This document shows positions 15,753-22,783 of a DNA stretch of 26,542 nucleotides, piece by piece (position 1 is the stretch's first letter; the number at the start of each line of letters is the position of its first letter). This stretch comes from an uncultured Clostridia bacterium (GTDB lineage Bacteria; Bacillota; Clostridia; Oscillospirales; CAG-272), in contig CAMFEL010000008.1 of NCBI GenBank assembly GCA_945949385.1, forward strand, positions 1 through 26,542, read 5' to 3'. Made by a program: the position numbers and the translations under genes. The notes under the pieces were generated by a model. That model did no database searches and was not told where the DNA came from. It saw only the letters and a program-made list of their open reading frames with translations.

Positions 15753-17018
15753 TTATACGCCCAAAAGATCTGTCAGCGCGTCGCGTACCTGACGGTACAT
15801 ATAAAGGCTGCCGAGGCACAGAAGCGGCATTTCTTTTTCCTTTGCATATTTCAGTGCGCTCCGCACTGCGTCAAAAACCTGCGGTACGCTTTCTGCATAT
15901 ATGCCGAAGCGCCTGTAACAGTCTGCAAGGGCATCGGAGTTAAGGGCGCGGGGATTGTCGGGCACCGTACAGAACACCGCTTCTGCAATCTGAGATACGG
16001 CTGACGCCATATCAGTATAGTCCTTATCAGCCATGACGCCGGTCAGCACCGCGTATTTCCCGCCGTATACGGCGCGGGCGCTTGCAACTGCCGCGGATAC
16101 TCCCTGAGGATTGTGTCCGCCGTCGAAAATAACCGTGGGATTTCTGCTTATGACCTCAAAGCGCGCTCTCCACCGTGCCGCCGAAAGTCCCTCCCTGACG
16201 GATGTTTCATCAATTCCCAAAAGCTCTGCAGCGCGTATTACAAGAAGGGCGTTTCCCGGCTGATATACGCCGCACAGACTGATCTCAAAGGGCTTTTCGT
16301 ATCCGCTTGCCTTAAAGCTGCACCCGTCAAGGGTGCAGTTTATTTTGGAAAGGTCGGAATTGTTTATAAATATACATTCCGAGCCTGAAAGCCGAGCTTT
16401 TTCCTTAATTACCCCGGCAGGCCCTTCCGGAATATGGGCGCACAGCACAGGGCATCCTGCTTTTATTATCCCCGCCTTTTCGGCGGCGATTTTCTCCAGA
16501 GTGGCTCCCAGAAGCGCGGTGTGATCGTAGTCAATGCCCGTAATTACGGAAAGAAGCGGCGATTCAATAATATTTGTGGAGTCAAGCCTGCCGCCAAGTC
16601 CCGTTTCCAGTACCACAATGTCACAGCCACGGGACAGGAAAAACTCAAAACCCGCCACGGTCAGAAGTTCAAACTCGGTTGGCGTGTCCTCCATGCTCTC
16701 GGCAAGGGGCCGGAGTTTTTCTATTATATTTGCAAGCTCCGAGTCGCCGATAGGCTCGCCGTCTACTGACATACGCTCGTTAAAGCGGTAAACATACGGA
16801 GATGTAAAGGTGCCGACACGCCGCCCGGAAGCTGTCAGTACAGAGGAAAGCATAGAACAGAAGCTTCCCTTGCCGTTGGTGCCCGCCACATGAACGAATG
16901 ACAGCTCCTTTTGCGGATCTCCCGCCAGAGCGCACAGCTCGCGCACTCTTGAAAGTCCGGGGCGGCTTCCGAGACGGGACACGTGATGAATATAGGCGAG
17001 AGCTTCTTCGTAAGTCAA
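15753..17018 (-). CDS. folC: Folylpolyglutamate synthase / dihydrofolate synthase
   Basis: 421-aa Mur-ligase-family enzyme that adds glutamates to folates (and may join dihydropteroate to glutamate), trapping folate in the cell. The ATP-binding loop H43-VAGTNGKGS52 is intact. So are the 'TSPYV..FNERM' folate/Mg loop (72-83), 'ETGLGGRLDSTN' (138-149), the 'SVITGIDYDHTALLG' block, and in the C-domain 'FDGGHNPQGVSA'. Length is normal. The start is a TTG at 17018 whose first bases overlap the folT stop (TTGA), so it depends on translational coupling to folT. It is cotranscribed with folT and so would fall under the THF riboswitch, linking folate uptake and retention in one two-gene operon. Confidence 0.95.
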   Translation of the reverse strand: MTYEEALAYIHHVSRLGSRPGLSRVRELCALAGDPQKELSFVHVAGTNGKGSFCSMLSSVLTASGRRVGTFTSPYVYRFNERMSVDGEPIGDSELANIIEKLRPLAESMEDTPTEFELLTVAGFEFFLSRGCDIVVLETGLGGRLDSTNIIESPLLSVITGIDYDHTALLGATLEKIAAEKAGIIKAGCPVLCAHIPEGPAGVIKEKARLSGSECIFINNSDLSKINCTLDGCSFKASGYEKPFEISLCGVYQPGNALLVIRAAELLGIDETSVREGLSAARWRARFEVISRNPTVIFDGGHNPQGVSAAVASARAVYGGKYAVLTGVMADKDYTDMASAVSQIAEAVFCTVPDNPRALNSDALADCYRRFGIYAESVPQVFDAVRSALKYAKEKEMPLLCLGSLYMYRQVRDALTDLLGV

Positions 17019-17581
17019 TTTCCGACGCCTCCCAAAGCTTTTCTGATACCGCGGCTGCGCAGAATAAGGCTGAGCAGCAGAAACTCAATTACGGCAAACG
17101 CCAGATACTGCGGTATTCTTATGGCAAGCACGGGCAGGGGAGAGCGGTAATACAGCCACAGACCGAAGCTTTTTATTATAATATTGCCGATTATATGAGC
17201 TGCGAAAACGCTGACCCAAAGCCGTATGCTTTCTTTGCCTTTTTTTAGTATCCAATGTGAGACCGCGCCGGCGGTAAAGCCAACGGCACCGGCTCCCAGA
17301 GTAAGTATGGGATTAAGCCCGCCTATGCCGTACTGGGAAACGGCGGTGCTGACAAGATCGGCGCAAAGTCCGCAAAGAAGTCCCGGTATGGGGCCGAAAA
17401 GGTAGCCGCACAGAATGATGGGCATATTTTCAAAGGTAATGCGGATGCTGATGTTCAGCGTCAGAAACTTGCACAGATAGGCAATGACCACGGCGGCGGC
17501 GCACAGCAGAGCGGAAATGCACAGTGAGCGCAGGTCGGAAAATCCGAGAATGGATACGCGTGAATTCGGTTTGTTTTTCAT
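17015..17581 (-). CDS. folT: Folate ECF transporter, substrate-binding (S) component
   Basis: 188-aa membrane protein with about six hydrophobic helices, the size and topology of ECF S-components. The 'ISIRITFENMPIILCGYLFGPIPGLLCGLCADLVSTAV' segment is the family signature of the FolT folate group, with the 'AVSQYGIGGLNPILTLGAGAVGFTAG' continuation. It would bind folate outside and work with a shared energising module (EcfA/A'/T) encoded elsewhere; none is in this window. ATG at 17581 has AAAGGAGG (minus strand; 17591-17598 region) as its ribosome site, and that site is part of a predicted sequestering helix. The coupling with folC and the THF riboswitch upstream both support folate as the substrate. 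Confidence 0.93.
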   Translation of the reverse strand: MKNKPNSRVSILGFSDLRSLCISALLCAAAVVIAYLCKFLTLNISIRITFENMPIILCGYLFGPIPGLLCGLCADLVSTAVSQYGIGGLNPILTLGAGAVGFTAGAVSHWILKKGKESIRLWVSVFAAHIIGNIIIKSFGLWLYYRSPLPVLAIRIPQYLAFAVIEFLLLSLILRSRGIRKALGGVGN

Positions 17582-17589
17582 ATAAAAAA

Positions 17590-17623
17590 GCCTCCTTTCC
17601 CGTAATCAGCGGCGAAAAGAGGC
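17590..17623 (-). promoter_or_regulatory. Predicted ribosome-site sequestering helix (expression platform of the riboswitch)
   Basis: On the minus strand, GCCUCUUUUC (17623 to 17614) can pair with GAAAGGAGGC (17599 to 17590) over 10 bp with one G-U, enclosing a 14-nt loop. The 3' arm contains the folT ribosome site AAAGGAGG. No strong terminator with a U-run is seen between aptamer and start codon, so translational control is more likely than attenuation. Confidence 0.6.
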
Positions 17624-17641
17624 AAAATGCCGAAAAAGCCG

Positions 17642-17740
17642 TTGAAGCGGGATGCAAAAGCCGTACCGCGGCGCAAGCCTTCGTCCGTCTGACAACTCCC
17701 CGTTCATACGGCACTTCACGCACGGCTTTCTACTCTTCAA
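17642..17740 (-). promoter_or_regulatory. Tetrahydrofolate (THF) riboswitch aptamer
   Basis: On the minus strand the leader reads UUGAAG-AGUAGA... and closes with ...UUGCAUCCCG-CUUCAA, so P1 pairs UUGAAG (17740-17735) with CUUCAA (17647-17642). P2 is AAGCCGU with ACGGCUU. P3 starts at the conserved GAAGUG and pairs CCGU with ACGG. The conserved blocks GAGUAGA, GUGAAGUG, GAACGGGGAGUUGUC, ACGAAGG, GCGGU and UGCAUCC appear in the order of the known folT-associated THF riboswitches. A short GGC-UUGC-GCC hairpin sits before GCGGU, as expected. Predicted transcription starts within a few nucleotides of P1. It should repress folT-folC when reduced folate is abundant. Confidence 0.93.
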
Positions 17741-17749
17741 GATGAGAGT

Positions 17750-17778
17750 ATTATACTCCCGGCTGCAAAAAATGTCAA
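17750..17778 (-). promoter_or_regulatory. Consensus promoter for the folT-folC operon
   Basis: Minus strand: TTGACA (17778-17773), 17-nt spacer, TATAAT (17755-17750). Transcription would start at ~17743, immediately before P1 of the riboswitch. Confidence 0.92.
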
Positions 17779-17814
17779 TAGCAAAAACGCTGAATTAAAG
17801 TTTCGGTAAATCCC

Positions 17815-17844
17815 TTGACAGCCAAAGCCCTCGGAATGTATAAT
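17815..17844 (+). promoter_or_regulatory. Promoter for the sugar-kinase / tyrosine-kinase gene run
   Basis: TTGACA (17815-17820), 18-nt spacer, TATAAT (17839-17844). It is back-to-back with the folT promoter: the two -35 boxes are 36 bp apart. A leader of ~50 nt precedes the first ATG at 17904. Confidence 0.88.
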
Positions 17845-17903
17845 AATATGAACTGAATAAATATTTCGGCGAGCTGCGGCCCGCCTTTTATCGGAGGTCA
17901 AAA

Positions 17904-18998
17904 ATGTCAGTAAAGTATATTGAGGAAGCAGGCAACGCATTTGCCTTTGCGGCAGCTCCCGTGTCATATGAAAGATGCGATGCCGGACATATTAACGATA
18001 CCTACTTCGTAAACTGCGGCGAGGGCAATCCCAAATACATAATGCAGAGGGTCAATACGGATATATTCAAGGATCCCATTCAGCTTATGTCCAACATCAA
18101 GGGTGTGTGTCTGCACGTTGCGAAAAAGATAAAGGCGGCAGGGGGTGACCCCGACCGCGAGGTCAGAAAAATAATCGAGACCAAAAGCGGCGACGACTAC
18201 TATGTAGACCCCGACGGCCGTTACTGGAGAGCATATCTGATGATAGAGGATGTTATTTCCTATAACACTCCCGATTCTCCCGAGCTTTTCTACAAGAGTG
18301 CGGTTGCTTTCGGTAAGTTTTTCAACCAGCTTGCGGACTACCCCGCAGAGACTCTTTACGAGACTATCCCCAATTTTCACAATTCCGTCAGCCGTATGAA
18401 CGACTTCAAAAAGGCAGTGGCCGAGGACAAAACGGGACGCGCCGCAGAGATGAAGCCGGAAATTGAATTTGCGCTTTCAAAGGAGCCTCTTTGCTCATAT
18501 ATTATTGACCGTCTTGCAGACGGACGCTTCAAGCTTTGCGTTACTCACAATGATACAAAGCTCAACAATGTGCTTATGGACGCGAAAACCGGAGAGGGTG
18601 TTTGCATAATCGACCTTGACACCGTAATGCCCGGCAGCGTGCTTTACGATTTCGGCGATTCCATCCGCTTCGGCGCCTCCAGCGCGGCGGAGGACGAGAC
18701 CGATCTCGATAAGGTATATATGGATCTTAATATGTTTGAGGCATATGTCAAGGGCTTTGTAGGCGAGCTTCACGATTCCATGACTCCCGACGAGATTATG
18801 GGTCTGCCTATGGGCGCGTATCTTATGACTCTTGAGACGGGTATCCGTTTTCTGGGCGACTATCTGAACGGTGATGTATACTTCCATACCCACTATGAGG
18901 GACAGAATAAGGACAGAGCGAGAAATCAGCTTAAGCTTATTGCGGATATGGACAAAAAGCTGTCCCAAATGCAGGAGATAGTAAAAAAATACCTCTGA
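17904..18998 (+). CDS. N-acetylhexosamine 1-kinase-like phosphotransferase (APH/choline-kinase fold)
   Basis: 364-aa cytoplasmic kinase of the aminoglycoside-phosphotransferase fold. The catalytic loop is H215-N-D217-T-K-L-N-N222 (Brenner-type HxDx4N) and the metal-binding strand is I-D237-L-D239-T followed by VMPGSVLYDFGDSIR. The N-lobe has the GHINDTYFV nucleotide loop and YIMQRVN with the lysine/arginine region. Length and these motifs match Bifidobacterium NahK (359 aa), which phosphorylates GlcNAc and GalNAc at C1 in mucin- and milk-glycan salvage. Sugar specificity is inferred, and related family members act on other substrates. GGAGGT at 17893-17898 gives a strong start. It is the first gene after a good promoter, and the tyrosine-kinase adaptor gene begins within 40 nt of its stop. 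Confidence 0.85.
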   Translation: MSVKYIEEAGNAFAFAAAPVSYERCDAGHINDTYFVNCGEGNPKYIMQRVNTDIFKDPIQLMSNIKGVCLHVAKKIKAAGGDPDREVRKIIETKSGDDYYVDPDGRYWRAYLMIEDVISYNTPDSPELFYKSAVAFGKFFNQLADYPAETLYETIPNFHNSVSRMNDFKKAVAEDKTGRAAEMKPEIEFALSKEPLCSYIIDRLADGRFKLCVTHNDTKLNNVLMDAKTGEGVCIIDLDTVMPGSVLYDFGDSIRFGASSAAEDETDLDKVYMDLNMFEAYVKGFVGELHDSMTPDEIMGLPMGAYLMTLETGIRFLGDYLNGDVYFHTHYEGQNKDRARNQLKLIADMDKKLSQMQEIVKKYL

Positions 18999-19037
18999 TT
19001 GATTAAAGACAAAAAACGGAAAGGACGGCAGAGCAGG

Positions 19038-19769
19038 TTGGAAAATAACGAAAACAGGTCAAATCTGCAAAAGTTTTTCGGAGTAGTACTGGAAAAGCTC
19101 GTATACATACTTGCCATAGGTGCTGCGGCTGCTGTTGCGGCGGCGCTTATTACTGTGTTTCTGATTCCCCCGAAGTATTCCTCCGTTGCAAAGTTCTATG
19201 TAAACAACAACAAGGCATCCTCGTCTCAGTCCGAGGTGTCACAGCAGGATATAAACGCGTCTCAAAGCCTTGCCGAAACCTCTATCGTATATATCAGAAA
19301 CAGCGGCAAACTGATTCAGGCGGTGATTGATGAGGCCGATTCCGACCTTACGGTTGCTCAGGTTAAAAAGATGATAACCACGGGTACTTATTCCGGCACG
19401 GAGTTTTTCTACGTTTCCGTTTCTGCCTCCACTCCCGAGGAAGCTTTGACTCTTGCCGAGGCCTTTGATAAGGTGATACCGGAGAAAATTCCGGAGACCG
19501 TAATGGGCGCTGTGCTGAAATCTGCGGATGACCCAAGACTTCCCGTAGATCAGGACTCACCCAATCTTGCTGTAAACGCCGTTATCGGCGCTGTTCTTGG
19601 TATCGTTGCTGCAATTGTGATATTCTTCCTTAGGGTAGCACTTGACAACACGGTGTATACCGAGGAGGATCTTGAGGACATAGCAGAACACCCGGTTATA
19701 GGCGTAATTCCGACTATTGCCGGTACTGCCGATACCGCTGCTAAAAAGAAAAGAAAGGAGGAGGCGTGA
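19038..19769 (+). CDS. Wzz/CpsC-type polysaccharide chain-length and tyrosine-kinase adaptor protein
   Basis: 243 aa from the preferred TTG at 19038 (AAAGGA at 19020-19025); the frame is also open from TTG 18999 with no ribosome site. Topology is that of Gram-positive Wzz/CpsC/YwqC proteins: a membrane helix at ~21-43, an external segment of ~130 aa rich in Ser/Thr/Gln, a Pro-containing stretch DDPRLPVDQDSP (165-176), a second helix at ~178-199, then a cytoplasmic tail with 'TEEDLEDIAEHPVIGVIPTI'. The tail activates the partner BY-kinase and the external part sets polymer length. It is followed after 2 nt by the kinase, the classic split arrangement. Confidence 0.9.
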   Translation: MENNENRSNLQKFFGVVLEKLVYILAIGAAAAVAAALITVFLIPPKYSSVAKFYVNNNKASSSQSEVSQQDINASQSLAETSIVYIRNSGKLIQAVIDEADSDLTVAQVKKMITTGTYSGTEFFYVSVSASTPEEALTLAEAFDKVIPEKIPETVMGAVLKSADDPRLPVDQDSPNLAVNAVIGAVLGIVAAIVIFFLRVALDNTVYTEEDLEDIAEHPVIGVIPTIAGTADTAAKKKRKEEA

Positions 19770-19771
19770 TC

Positions 19772-20533
19772 ATGGCAAATTCATATGAAGGAAAACTTCT
19801 GACCGACGCCGCCCCCTTTGCGGTAAGCGAGGCATTCAAGGCCCTGCGCACCAATCTTTTCTATACGGCAAAAGGCGAGAACTGCCCTGTGTACGGCATA
19901 ACAAGCTCTATTGCGGGCAGCGGAAAAAGTCTGCTGATATCAAACCTTGCCGTCTCCTATTCCCAGCTTGAAAAAAGAGTTTTGCTGATAGACTGCGACC
20001 TCAGAAAATCCGTTGTTCATAAGATATTCGGAATAGAGCGCGGTCAGGGGCTCAGCGAGCTGCTGGCAGGAGGGGACAGCTCTGTTGACAAATATGTAAA
20101 GCGCACCTCCTATCCCAATCTGTCCGTGATAACGGCGGGCGGTACGCCCCCCAACCCGGCAGAGCTTCTTGCAAGCGCCAGAATGGGCAAGCTTTTGGAG
20201 TTTATGAAGCAGCATTTCGATATTATTTTTATCGATCTGCCTCCGGTTGCCGTAGTTTCCGACGCGCTGATAATCGCAGAGCATGTTACCGGTTATCTTT
20301 ATGCGGTGCGCTCCGGAAAAGAGGACAAGAGAATGCTGAGAGGCGCTCTTGCCATGATGGAGCAGACGGGAGCACATATAGTCGGACTTGTTATGAACGA
20401 TGTTAATATGAAGTCCGGCGGCTACGGAAAGTACGGACGCTACGGCTACGGCAAGTACGGCCGATACGGAAGGTACGGACGCTACGGCTACGGAAAATAC
20501 GGCTCTTACGGTTACGGGCGCACCAAATACTGA
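19772..20533 (+). CDS. BY-kinase (tyrosine-protein kinase, CpsD/EpsB/CapB type)
   Basis: 253-aa bacterial tyrosine kinase controlling polysaccharide polymerisation and export at the membrane via the adjoining adaptor. It has Walker A S45-SIAGSGKS53, Walker A' L71-LIDCD76, Walker B IIFID155LPP, the N-terminal E20-AFKALRTN28 oligomerisation motif and the PPNPAELLAS loop (126-135). The final 36 residues hold 13 tyrosines in YG-K/R repeats, an unusually dense autophosphorylation cluster. Start chosen at ATG 19772 behind AAAGGAGGAGG (19754-19764); GTG 19766, which overlaps the adaptor stop, is the alternative. The cognate phosphatase follows. Confidence 0.95.
   Translation: MANSYEGKLLTDAAPFAVSEAFKALRTNLFYTAKGENCPVYGITSSIAGSGKSLLISNLAVSYSQLEKRVLLIDCDLRKSVVHKIFGIERGQGLSELLAGGDSSVDKYVKRTSYPNLSVITAGGTPPNPAELLASARMGKLLEFMKQHFDIIFIDLPPVAVVSDALIIAEHVTGYLYAVRSGKEDKRMLRGALAMMEQTGAHIVGLVMNDVNMKSGGYGKYGRYGYGKYGRYGRYGRYGYGKYGSYGYGRTKY
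20423..20530 (+). repeat. Tyr-Gly-Lys/Arg repeat encoding the kinase C-terminal tail
   Basis: 108 nt of imperfect TACGGA/TACGGC units (for example TACGGAAAGTACGGACGC) encode 36 residues with 13 Tyr. The string GGTACGGACGCTACGGCTACGG-type blocks recur at ~20433 and ~20473, so copy number could vary by slippage or recombination. Confidence 0.85.
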
Positions 20534-20567
20534 TTTTCGTTTTCTTTGCGAAAGGATGTGACAGCGG

Positions 20568-21272
20568 ATGCCGGAACGCATAACGGATTTTCATGCCCAT
20601 ATACTTCCCGGCGCCGATCACGGCTCCGAGAGTCTTGATACAAGTCTCGCTCAACTCAGGCTTTTGAAAAATGCGGGAGTTACAGACGCTGTGGCAACGC
20701 CGCATTTTTATCCGGAGCGCGACAGTGTCTCAGCTTTTCTGAAAAGGAGAGAGGACGCGGCGGCGCTCCTTTCCGGCGCGCTGACGCGGGAATTACCCAG
20801 AGTATATGTGGGCGCCGAGGTGCTGGTATGCCCCGGTATGGAAAAAATGGAGGGGCTTCAAAGCCTCTGCATACGGGGCACAAAGGTGCTGTTGCTTGAA
20901 ATGCCCTTTACGCGATGGAACGAAAGATTTTACGAGACCGTATATAATATTTCCCGCACGGGTGTAAACGCTGTAATGGCACATATTAACAGATACCCGG
21001 AAAGGGCGGCGCAGCGACTTGTTTATGACTGCGGCGTGTCCGTACAGCTTAACAGCGAATGCTTTGCTTCGCGCCGCGGAAAAAAGCTTGCGATGAAATG
21101 GCTTGACAGCGGCTGCGTCACCGCCTTCGGCAGCGATATTCACGGCAGCGATAAAAGCGCTGCGGCGTCGGCTTTGCGTCTTAGTCAAATAACAGAAAAA
21201 ACGGGAGAGGCAGGGAAAAGCGTATTGCGGAAATCAAACGCTCTTCTTACAGGCGCCGTTCCGCTTAAATAA
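20568..21272 (+). CDS. Tyrosine-protein phosphatase, PHP type (CpsB/YwqE)
   Basis: 234-aa Mn-dependent PHP-fold phosphatase that removes phosphate from the BY-kinase tyrosine cluster. Metal ligands are visible in the usual order: H9-A-H11 and D17 in DFHAHILPGADHG, H46 in TPHFYP, E84 in VGAEVLV, H139 in AHINRYPE, and D190-I-H192 in GSDIHG. Length is typical, slightly short (CpsB is ~243-254 aa). AAAGGA at 20551-20556 is the nearest ribosome site, 11 nt before the ATG. It lies 34 nt after the kinase, completing the adaptor-kinase-phosphatase trio. Confidence 0.93.
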   Translation: MPERITDFHAHILPGADHGSESLDTSLAQLRLLKNAGVTDAVATPHFYPERDSVSAFLKRREDAAALLSGALTRELPRVYVGAEVLVCPGMEKMEGLQSLCIRGTKVLLLEMPFTRWNERFYETVYNISRTGVNAVMAHINRYPERAAQRLVYDCGVSVQLNSECFASRRGKKLAMKWLDSGCVTAFGSDIHGSDKSAAASALRLSQITEKTGEAGKSVLRKSNALLTGAVPLK

Positions 21273-21330
21273 TTACAGACGCCGCTTTTAGGCGATATAA
21301 CAGCAAAAGAGAGAAAGGATATCCCCTATT

Positions 21331-22446
21331 ATGACAATCATCACTCCAGAGACGGAGCACGGTGTGGTACACCGTTTCCCCACCACCACCTGCTTCAAGT
21401 ATAACGGCTGGCCGTCCGTGTGCCGTGACGACCGCGGAGTGCTTTATGCCGTGGCTTCTTCCATGAGAATGTCCCATGTAGACCCCACGGGTAAAAACTG
21501 TATGTATGTAAGCTTCAATGAGGGTAAGAGCTGGACTCCTCCCATCGTTGTAAACGATTCTCATTTTGATGACAGAGATACGGGTATCACCTATGTGGGC
21601 GACGGAAAAATGGTGCTCAGTTGGTTTTCCCTCGCTTATCCCGATTACTGCGAGCCTATTCAGGGCTATGATTGGTTCCCTGCAGGAGACAAGGCTATCT
21701 CCAAGGGCTTCGGCGAAATGTGGAAGACTTTGCCCGAGGAAGAATTCAAGAAGGGTACGGGAGCCTTTATAAAGACCTCCGATGACTACGGCGTTACATG
21801 GAGTGATCCTATCAGAGTGCCTCTTACCGCACCTCACGGACCCTCCGTCTGCAAGGACGGCACCCTTGTGTATATGGGTAAGTATATGGACGAGGACTAT
21901 GTGGCGCCTGCTCCCATCGTGGTATATATCAGCCGCGATGCAGGCAAGACATGGGAGCATCAGGGCACTGTTCCCGTGGGAGAGGACTGCATTATCGAAA
22001 ATATGCACGAGCCTCATGTGGTGGAGCTTCCCGGCGGCAGGCTTCTGGGCGCTATCCGTGTTCACGAAAGAAAGAGCGAGCCTATGCTTTCCATATATAC
22101 TACCTTCTCCGACGATAAGGGAAAAACATGGTCAACGCCCAAATGTATCGGCGTTGACGGACTTCCCCCTCACCTATTGGTACATTCCGGCGGCGCAGTC
22201 ATATGCAGCTACGGCTGCCGTACCCAAGGCAAGCACGCAGAGCGCGCAGTGGTAAGCTATGACGGCGGCGAGACCTGGACTGAGGATTACTGCCTTGACG
22301 ACAGAATAGATACACAGACCGATATGGGCTATCCTGCTTCCGTTGAGCTTTCCGACGGCTCTATCCTTACCGTATACTACCAGTGTCTGCCGAAACAGTG
22401 GCACACCAGCGTACTGTATACAAAATGGAAGCTTCAGGGCAAATAA
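21331..22446 (+). CDS. Sialidase-fold (BNR/Asp-box) protein, predicted cytoplasmic
   Basis: 371 aa with five Asp-boxes spaced as in a six-bladed sialidase-type propeller: SFNEGKSW (61-68), SDDYGVTW (150-157), SRDAGKTW (201-208), SDDKGKTW (260-267) and SYDGGETW (309-316). There is no signal peptide or anchor, so it should act inside the cell. The usual N-terminal FRIP arginine motif of GH33 exo-sialidases is not evident; instead there is Y24-NGWPSV followed by R46-MSH, then 'DSHFDDRDTGI' and 'ENMHEPHVVELPGGRLLGAIR'. These look like a distinct subgroup, so hydrolysis of sialic acid is unproven. AAAGGA (21314-21319) precedes the ATG by 11 nt; the gap to the phosphatase is 58 nt with no promoter seen. 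Confidence 0.82.
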   Translation: MTIITPETEHGVVHRFPTTTCFKYNGWPSVCRDDRGVLYAVASSMRMSHVDPTGKNCMYVSFNEGKSWTPPIVVNDSHFDDRDTGITYVGDGKMVLSWFSLAYPDYCEPIQGYDWFPAGDKAISKGFGEMWKTLPEEEFKKGTGAFIKTSDDYGVTWSDPIRVPLTAPHGPSVCKDGTLVYMGKYMDEDYVAPAPIVVYISRDAGKTWEHQGTVPVGEDCIIENMHEPHVVELPGGRLLGAIRVHERKSEPMLSIYTTFSDDKGKTWSTPKCIGVDGLPPHLLVHSGGAVICSYGCRTQGKHAERAVVSYDGGETWTEDYCLDDRIDTQTDMGYPASVELSDGSILTVYYQCLPKQWHTSVLYTKWKLQGK

Positions 22447-22475
22447 TTGAGAAACAATTGAAAGCGAGAGCATAA

Positions 22476-22721
22476 ATGAAATCAGTTAGAATAACCAGAA
22501 AAGTTGACGAGCTGGGAAGAATAGTGATCCCCTCGGAAATCAGAAAGCACCTGGATGTCGAGCCCGGCACAGACCTTGAGGTTGAACTTCGCGGTGAGGA
22601 GGTAGTCCTGCGAAAAACAGTAGACGCCTGCCGTCTCTGCGGCTCCGAAAGCGGACTTTCCCGCCTGGATGACTGTTATGTCTGCGCTGATTGTATTAAG
22701 CGCATAAGCGAGCTTAAATAA
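22476..22721 (+). CDS. AbrB/MazE/SpoVT-type DNA-binding protein with Cys-rich C-terminus
   Basis: 81-aa regulator. Residues 4-47 are a swapped-hairpin AbrB domain with the signature RKVDELGRIVIPSEIRKHLDVEPGT. The C-terminal 30 residues contain C52-x2-C55, C67 and C70-x2-C73, which look like a small zinc ribbon or knuckle. AbrB-domain proteins in Bacillota are dimeric or tetrameric transition-state regulators or antitoxins; no toxin gene is adjacent, so a regulator is favoured. The gene is 29 nt after the sialidase-fold gene with only a weak ribosome site (AAAGCGAGAG), probably the last gene of the run beginning at 17904. Its targets are unknown. Confidence 0.88.
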   Translation: MKSVRITRKVDELGRIVIPSEIRKHLDVEPGTDLEVELRGEEVVLRKTVDACRLCGSESGLSRLDDCYVCADCIKRISELK

Positions 22722-22726
22722 TGGAA

Positions 22727-22768
22727 AAGGGGATGTTTCGTACAGTTTTGCCGAGGCATCCCTTAGAT
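22727..22768 (+). terminator. Possible terminator after the AbrB-type gene
   Basis: AAGGGGATG (22727-22735) can pair with CATCCCTT (22757-22764) with one bulged G, around a loop of ~21 nt, followed by a poor T-run (AGATTTTC). It lies between convergent genes, where a terminator is expected, but the loop is long. Confidence 0.4.
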
Positions 22769-22783
22769 TTTCGGTGGGAGGAC

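Noticed and set aside
20423..20530. Possible CRISPR-like or tandem non-coding repeat
   Set aside because: The repeats are in phase with the kinase frame, have no spacers, and encode the expected tyrosine cluster.
22476..22721. AbrB/MazE-type protein as the antitoxin of a toxin-antitoxin pair
   Set aside because: No toxin-sized gene is adjacent on the same strand: the next gene is the convergent PqqD-like protein and the preceding one is the 371-aa propeller.
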